A DNA stretch of 49,571 nucleotides from Planctomycetia bacterium. Its GTDB lineage: Bacteria > Planctomycetota > Planctomycetia > Pirellulales > Thermoguttaceae. Of the stretch, positions 45,201 through 49,571 are shown piece by piece. The position numbers and the translations under genes are program-made. The stretch spans positions 1-49,571 of the forward strand of contig JAUNBJ010000013.1 in NCBI GenBank assembly GCA_030535245.1, in the 5' to 3' direction. The notes beneath the pieces were generated by a model, which was given only the letters and a program-made list of their open reading frames with translations, made no database searches and was not told the origin of the DNA. Each line of letters starts with the position of its first letter. Positions within the stretch are counted from its first letter, which is position 1.

Positions 45201-46409
45201 ATGAATTTTCCCAAGGCCCCCAGGGGGATGCGTTTGCACATTGGTATTTTTGGTCGCCGTAACGTGGGGAAATCGAGCCTGCTGAACGCGATAACGTCGC
45301 AGGAGGTTTCGATCGTTTCCGACGTGGCCGGGACGACGACCGACCCGGTGGAGAAGCCGATGGAGCTGCTTCCGCTGGGGCCGGTGCTGTTCATCGACAC
45401 GGCAGGAATCGACGATGTGGGCGATCTGGGGGAGGAACGGGCCAGACGGACGCGGCAGGTGTTCGACCGTACGGAGCTGGCGATTCTGGTGCTTGCGGAG
45501 AATCGGTGGGATGCTTACGAGGAGGAGATTCGGCAGCAGTTTCTGCGTCGTGGCGTGCCGCTTTTAGTGGTTTTCAACAAGGGCGATATCGTGACGCCGG
45601 ACGCGAAATTACAAACCCAAATCCGCGAGGAATTTCACCTGCCGGTGTTGTGCACTTCGACGAAAGAGGGGGTGGGGCTGGCGGAGCTGAAACAGGCGTT
45701 GTTGCGGCTGGTTCCGGACGATTGGATTCAGGACCCGACGATCGTCGCCGACCTGCTTCCCGAACACGCGACGGTGGTGCTGGTGATTCCGATTGACAAA
45801 GAGGCGCCGAAAGGCCGGCTCATTTTGCCGCAGGTGCAGGTTCTTCGGGAACTTTTAGACCATGGCATGACGGCGGTCGTCACGCGGGAAACGGAGCTTT
45901 CCGACCCCCTTTCCCGGTTGAAAAATCTGCCGGATTTGGTGATTACCGATTCCCAGGCGTTTTCCAAAGTGGAAGCCATTGTTCCCCAGGAGGTTCCGCT
46001 GACCGGGTTTTCGGTGCTGTTCGCGCGGTTCAAGGGAGATTTAAAGACGTACATCGACGGAACGCTTGCGGTGAAAAACCTGAAACCGGGGGATCGGGTG
46101 CTGGTTTCCGAGTCCTGTTCGCACCATCCCATTGGGGAGGATATTGGGCGGGTGAAGATTCCTCGCTGGCTGGAGAAATTCGTCGGCGGCCCGCTGGAAT
46201 GGACGCACGTTCAGGGGCACGATTTTCCTGCGGATTTGTCGCCGTACCGGCTGGTGATCCAGTGCGGCGGCTGCATGGTGAATCGTCGGGAAATTCTTTC
46301 CAAAATCATGCTTTGCCGCGAGCAGGGCGTACCAATCACCAATTATGGCTTGGTAATTGCGTACAGTCTGGGCATTTTCGACCGAGCCATCCAAATCATC
46401 CACCAATGA
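45201..46409 (+). CDS. hydF: [FeFe]-hydrogenase H-cluster maturation GTPase
   Basis: HydF is the scaffold and GTPase that delivers the di-iron subcluster to [FeFe] hydrogenase. The ATG at 45201 gives 402 aa, the usual length; AAAGG lies 10 bases upstream. The N-terminal GTPase has the P-loop GRRNVGKSS (18-26) and DTAG (66-69). The C-terminal part carries the cluster ligands: Cys306-Ser-His308-His309 (followed by DIGRVKIPRWL, typical) and Cys355-Gly-Gly-Cys358. hydE, hydG and the hydrogenase are not in the window. The stop is three bases before a heptad array, and the next gene is convergent. Confidence 0.96.
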   Translation: MNFPKAPRGMRLHIGIFGRRNVGKSSLLNAITSQEVSIVSDVAGTTTDPVEKPMELLPLGPVLFIDTAGIDDVGDLGEERARRTRQVFDRTELAILVLAENRWDAYEEEIRQQFLRRGVPLLVVFNKGDIVTPDAKLQTQIREEFHLPVLCTSTKEGVGLAELKQALLRLVPDDWIQDPTIVADLLPEHATVVLVIPIDKEAPKGRLILPQVQVLRELLDHGMTAVVTRETELSDPLSRLKNLPDLVITDSQAFSKVEAIVPQEVPLTGFSVLFARFKGDLKTYIDGTLAVKNLKPGDRVLVSESCSHHPIGEDIGRVKIPRWLEKFVGGPLEWTHVQGHDFPADLSPYRLVIQCGGCMVNRREILSKIMLCREQGVPITNYGLVIAYSLGIFDRAIQIIHQ

Positions 46410-46411
46410 CA

Positions 46412-46464
46412 CTGCTCACTGCCCATTGCCCATTGCCCATTGTTCATTGTTCATTGTTCACTGC
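46412..46464. repeat. Heptad array between convergent genes
   Basis: Units ACTGCTC, ACTGCCC, ATTGCCC, ATTGTTC follow one another with period 7. The array spans nearly the whole gap between hydF and the symporter gene, touching both stop codons. It belongs to the same family as 13761-13797. Confidence 0.8.
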
Positions 46465-47606
46465 TCTGCGATTCGATCGACCAGGTTCGTAATGGCGCCG
46501 TCGCCGACCACGTTTCCTGCCGTGCCGAACGGGTCGGTCGTGATGTATAATGAGATCATCAATGCCGTTGCGTTTGCGTCGAATCCCAATACCGACTGCA
46601 ACACTGCCGTTGCCGCCATGATGGCACCTCCGGGAACTCCGGGAGCCGCCACCATCGTGACGCCCAAAAGCGCGATGAAACCGGAAAACGTCGCAAATTC
46701 AATCGGTTGATTCGTCAGGAACATCACTGCCATGGCAAACGCCGTGATTTTCATCATGCTCCCCGCGAGGTGAATCGTTGCGCAAAGTGGGATGCAGAAG
46801 TCCGCAATTTCCCGTCGAACGCCCGTTTTGTAAACCTGTGCGAGCGTGACCGGAATCGTTGCTGCCGACGACGAGGTGCCCAATGCCGTCGCGTATGCCG
46901 GAAGCATGGTCGCCAGAAGTTTCAGCGGGTTCTTCCGTGCCACGATGCCAGCCACCAGGTATTGCAGCAGAATCAGGAAAAGGTGCAGTGCCACGACCAC
47001 GAAAATCACCTTCGCAAAAACGGTAAACACCTTCTGCGTATTCCCCTCCGCCGTGGTTTGCAGGAACAGACCGAAAATGAACCATGGCAAAATCGGCACC
47101 ACCGTTTTCGCGATGAGCGATTCCACCAGGGAACGAAACTCCATCGTCGCCGCCAGCAGCGTCTTTGCGTGGTGTGCCGCAATCCCGATCCCCAGCACAA
47201 ACGCCAGCAAAAGCGACGTCAACACCCCGGCCACCGGTGGGATTTCGATCGTAAAATAGGGCTTCAACGCACTGTCCGCCACGGAAAGGGTCGTGATATC
47301 CGTTTCCGCCAGCAGTTGGGGAAAAACCGTCGCGCACGTCCCGTACGTGACGAATCCGGAAAAGAGCGTGGAAGCGTACGCCAGTACCACCGTCAGCAAA
47401 AGCAGTCGCCCTGAACGCGTGCCAAGCTCCGCAATTCCCGCCGTCACCAATCCCAAAATAATCAGTGGAATGCAGAACCCCAAATATTGCGTAAACAACA
47501 GATTCAGCGTCACAAAAACCCGTACCACACCCACAGGAAGCCAGCATCCCAGAAGCACTCCCCCAAAAACGGCAAAGAGAACTTGAATCAAAAGGGGGAT
47601 TTTCAT
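46458..47606 (-). CDS. Dicarboxylate/amino acid:cation symporter (DAACS family)
   Basis: 382 aa with about eight hydrophobic segments. ALGTSSSAATIPVTL is the family serine-rich hairpin motif, CATIHLAGS stands for the usual GATINMDG, and GVPGGAIM and GNVVGDGA are the C-terminal motifs. The usual Arg in the last helix motif (DRxRT) is absent (TDPFGTAGN), which may change substrate choice. Such proteins import glutamate, aspartate, serine or C4-dicarboxylates with Na+ or H+. GGAG lies before the ATG. The start overlaps the CDF stop by four bases. Confidence 0.88.
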   Translation of the reverse strand: MKIPLLIQVLFAVFGGVLLGCWLPVGVVRVFVTLNLLFTQYLGFCIPLIILGLVTAGIAELGTRSGRLLLLTVVLAYASTLFSGFVTYGTCATVFPQLLAETDITTLSVADSALKPYFTIEIPPVAGVLTSLLLAFVLGIGIAAHHAKTLLAATMEFRSLVESLIAKTVVPILPWFIFGLFLQTTAEGNTQKVFTVFAKVIFVVVALHLFLILLQYLVAGIVARKNPLKLLATMLPAYATALGTSSSAATIPVTLAQVYKTGVRREIADFCIPLCATIHLAGSMMKITAFAMAVMFLTNQPIEFATFSGFIALLGVTMVAAPGVPGGAIMAATAVLQSVLGFDANATALMISLYITTDPFGTAGNVVGDGAITNLVDRIAEQ

Positions 47607-48502
47607 GTTTTCTCCAAAGGTTCAATATGAATGATCACGCCCGCAATTCGCAACCCGCTGTTCAAAAGTTTCTTTTCAATCTGGTGCGAGAGAAAATGCG
47701 CGTCCCGAACGGTCATGTTCCCGTCTACGTGAAGGTGCAGGTCCACTTCCAGTGAACCGTCCCCCAGATACCGCGTGCGTATTTTGTGCGGGTCGCTCGT
47801 TCCCGGAAACGAAAGCACCGTCCGGCGAATCTGCTCCACACACTCCGCCGACGCCCCCGCGTCCATCAGCGTACCCAACGTTGGATACACAATCTGCCAT
47901 GCCGCATGTACGATCATCCCCCCTACCAGAATCGTCCCGACCGGGTCCAAAAACGTGTAGAACGGTCCCAAAATCAACGTACATGCCACCGCCAGCCCCG
48001 CCGGAATCGAACTCAACGCGTCGGTACGATGGTGCCACGCATTTGCAATCACCGCCGGCGAATGACATCGCCTTCCCACCCGCGCCGTCACTCGATACAA
48101 AAATTCCTTCACCACCACCGAAACCGCCGCCGCGAAAAACGCAATCCATTTCGGCGATTCCAGCGATTCCTTTCCGGCCATGATCTCCCGCAGCGTTCCC
48201 ACCGCTTCGCATACCAACAGTACCCCCGCCAATGCCAACGCCGCCCCGATGAAAAGCGTGATCAGCGATTCCAGTTTGGAATGCCCGTACGGATGTTCCT
48301 GGTCTGCCGGACGTGTCCAGAACGCCGCCCCCACGATTACCACAAGGTCGGTTACAAAGTCGCTCAAACTGTGTACGGCGTCGGCAATCAAAACCCGGCT
48401 GTTTCCCCAAAAACCGGCCAGGAGCTTGAAAATCACCAGCAAAAAATTGCACACCGCCCCCAAAAGGGTAATGTTGCGAATGGTTCGACTCTGCTGCGAC
48501 AT
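47603..48502 (-). CDS. Cation diffusion facilitator (zinc/iron/manganese efflux)
   Basis: 299 aa from the ATG at 48502. It has about five or six membrane helices. Metal-site motifs DAVHSLSDFVTD (first) and NAWHHRTDALSS (later helix) are those of CDF proteins, and HPYGHSKLESL follows the second helix. A C-terminal cytoplasmic domain (from about 205) ends EPLEKT. The protein exports divalent metal ions by proton exchange. The gene lies 13 bases after the ABC-2 permease gene and overlaps the symporter gene by four bases, so all three form one operon. Confidence 0.92.
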   Translation of the reverse strand: MSQQSRTIRNITLLGAVCNFLLVIFKLLAGFWGNSRVLIADAVHSLSDFVTDLVVIVGAAFWTRPADQEHPYGHSKLESLITLFIGAALALAGVLLVCEAVGTLREIMAGKESLESPKWIAFFAAAVSVVVKEFLYRVTARVGRRCHSPAVIANAWHHRTDALSSIPAGLAVACTLILGPFYTFLDPVGTILVGGMIVHAAWQIVYPTLGTLMDAGASAECVEQIRRTVLSFPGTSDPHKIRTRYLGDGSLEVDLHLHVDGNMTVRDAHFLSHQIEKKLLNSGLRIAGVIIHIEPLEKT

Positions 48503-48515
48503 GGCTCGTCTCGGG

Positions 48516-49454
48516 TTAAATATATTCCGGGAAAATAAATTCCAGTCGATGGAACTTCCGCCACGCATAAATCAGCCCGCCAAAACTGAGTATCGACGAA
48601 TACACCAGATACCATGGCGTCCAGACCAACGTCTTGCCATCGTTAATGTAAACCGTGTCCAGCAGATTTACCGTGTGGTATGTTGGTTGGGTCAGCGTGC
48701 CGTCCGCGTTTTGCACCCTTTCCGTCGAATCGGGCGTGCCGACCAGCGTCAGGCGAATTCCCTCCAGAATCGGCGATACCGGATTGGCCATTATCGCCAA
48801 ATTCCCCTGCGGGCCAAAAACCTGCGGTTCGTAAAAGACCGGCGAAAAGAAAATGCCAAACGATAAAATCACGCCTGTAATGTACTTGACGTCCCGATAA
48901 AACACGTTTGCCGTGCTAACCAGCATGATGACTGCCGTTATCAGGCAAATCGCCTGAAGCACTAAAAACGGTAGCCAAAGGGCCTGAAACGTCAACGGCA
49001 CCCCCAAAATCAGGAACAGTACCCCCAACACCAAAGCCGCAATGAACGTGTCGAAAATCTGAATCAGAATCCCCGACAACGGAAAAACCTCGCGTGGAAA
49101 ATAAATCTTCGTCACCAAGCCGATGTTCGATACCAGGCACATGCTCCCAAACGCCAGCCCTCCCGAAAGAAAAGACCACGTGACCGCCTTGACCGTCATT
49201 CCTGCGAAGGACATTAAATCAAACGCCGCTCCCGAAAGCTGCGACATTGCCAGTTTGATAATGCAACCGCTTGCCACGATCATCATCGGCGTAAAAAGCG
49301 CCCACGCAAACCCAATGATCGTCTGTTTGTACCGCAACCGCAAATCTCGAAGCACCATCTGATAAAGCAGTTCGCGATACTGCCACACTTCCGTATACTT
49401 TTCGTACCAGCGTTCTCTTTTTGCCTGAGTATCCACTGCGTTTTCTGTTGACAT
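48516..49454 (-). CDS. ABC-2 type polysaccharide export permease (Wzm-like)
   Basis: 312 aa with six hydrophobic helices. YRELLYQMVLRDLRLRYKQT at the N-terminus and NPVSPILEGIR near the C-terminus are those of the Wzm/TagG/KpsM branch, which exports O-antigen, teichoic acid or capsule chains. The cytoplasmic end has RLEFIFPEYI. The ATPase partner (Wzt-like) is not in the window and would be expected elsewhere, perhaps past the right end. It is the first gene of the operon with CDF and symporter genes. Confidence 0.88.
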   Translation of the reverse strand: MSTENAVDTQAKRERWYEKYTEVWQYRELLYQMVLRDLRLRYKQTIIGFAWALFTPMMIVASGCIIKLAMSQLSGAAFDLMSFAGMTVKAVTWSFLSGGLAFGSMCLVSNIGLVTKIYFPREVFPLSGILIQIFDTFIAALVLGVLFLILGVPLTFQALWLPFLVLQAICLITAVIMLVSTANVFYRDVKYITGVILSFGIFFSPVFYEPQVFGPQGNLAIMANPVSPILEGIRLTLVGTPDSTERVQNADGTLTQPTYHTVNLLDTVYINDGKTLVWTPWYLVYSSILSFGGLIYAWRKFHRLEFIFPEYI

Positions 49455-49488
49455 GATTTTTTGAATCCTTATCCTCTACAACCGGTTT

Positions 49489-49515
49489 TAATTGATAGTT
49501 GATAATTGATAATTG
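49489..49515. repeat. Heptad array (TTGATAA family)
   Basis: TTGATAG, TTGATAA and TTGATAA units precede the operon on the right edge. Same family as the left flank of copy B. Confidence 0.75.
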
Positions 49516-49541
49516 GGCCGCGTGATTTTCCACTTCTTCCG

Positions 49542-49566
49542 GAACTACGGGCTACGCCCTCCGTTC
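49542..49566. repeat. Nested palindrome at right edge (REP-like)
   Basis: GAAC (49542-49545), GGGC (49549-49552), GCCC (49556-49559) and GTTC (49563-49566) pair as a nested stem. It may be the start of a REP-type element continuing beyond the window. Confidence 0.45.
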
Positions 49567-49571
49567 ACGGC

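Noticed and set aside
42161..45400. 1079-aa open frame on the minus strand
   Set aside because: It runs antisense across three well-supported plus-strand genes and reads as Arg/Pro/His-rich low-complexity sequence, a shadow of codon bias.

Overview
This window looks like a piece of an anaerobic member of the Planctomycetota. Two giant exported proteins open with the LEPR-xLL type N-terminus (L-E-x-L-E-x-R-x-L-L) that is typical of planctomycete surface proteins. Other marks of the group are DUF1080, dockerin and EF-hand proteins, an OmpH/LpxC outer-membrane set and a beta-barrel porin. Pyruvate:ferredoxin oxidoreductase (nifJ), indolepyruvate:ferredoxin oxidoreductase (iorAB) and the [FeFe]-hydrogenase maturase HydF together point to a fermentative, hydrogen-metabolising lifestyle. 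Chromosomal GC is near 53-58%.

Layout. 1-4.4 kb: an intergenic composite repeat and a 1406-aa cytoplasmic protein of unknown function. 4.6-8.1 kb: nifJ with a clear promoter and terminator. 8.3-10.6 kb (minus): lpxC followed by an exported HExxH peptidase. 10.9-13.6 kb (minus): an AT-rich EcoRII-type restriction-modification cassette (dcm, ecoRII-like endonuclease, vsr) between lpxC and ompH, bracketed by inverted heptad arrays. 13.8-14.5 kb: ompH/skp. 14.8-18.1 kb: the operon iorA-iorB-BASS transporter. 18.25 kb: a tRNA-Ala(UGC) with a deviant T-arm. 18.4-20.8 kb (minus): a LysM/YkuD-like pseudoenzyme, pyrE and a small lipoprotein. 21-22.5 kb: an outer-membrane barrel protein. 22.9-37.3 kb: two adjacent giant LEPR-xLL proteins (2766 and 1984 aa). 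Both end in the same module: cohesin-like domain, type I dockerin, metzincin-like peptidase. 37.6-46.4 kb: lipoproteins, a CehA-like protein without metal ligands, a sugar isomerase-like TIM barrel, a TANGO2/NRDE protein, DUF1080, a GT39-like glycosyltransferase and hydF. 46.5-49.5 kb (minus): an ABC-2 polysaccharide export permease, a CDF metal transporter and a dicarboxylate symporter.

How the genes work together. NifJ and IorAB would reduce ferredoxin from 2-oxo acids, and hydrogenase matured by HydF is a plausible electron sink. LpxC, OmpH, the porin and the ABC-2 permease show a Gram-negative type envelope. The LEPR-xLL pair would be displayed on or released from that envelope.

The best candidates for something new are three. 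The first is the paired cohesin-dockerin-metzincin surface proteins, one of which has lost the canonical third zinc ligand. The second is a composite intergenic repeat made of 7-bp arrays around an imperfect inverted-repeat core, seen three times. The third is the number of apparently inactivated enzyme folds (YkuD, CehA/PHP, NRDE). All functional statements come from reading the sequence; no database search was run.
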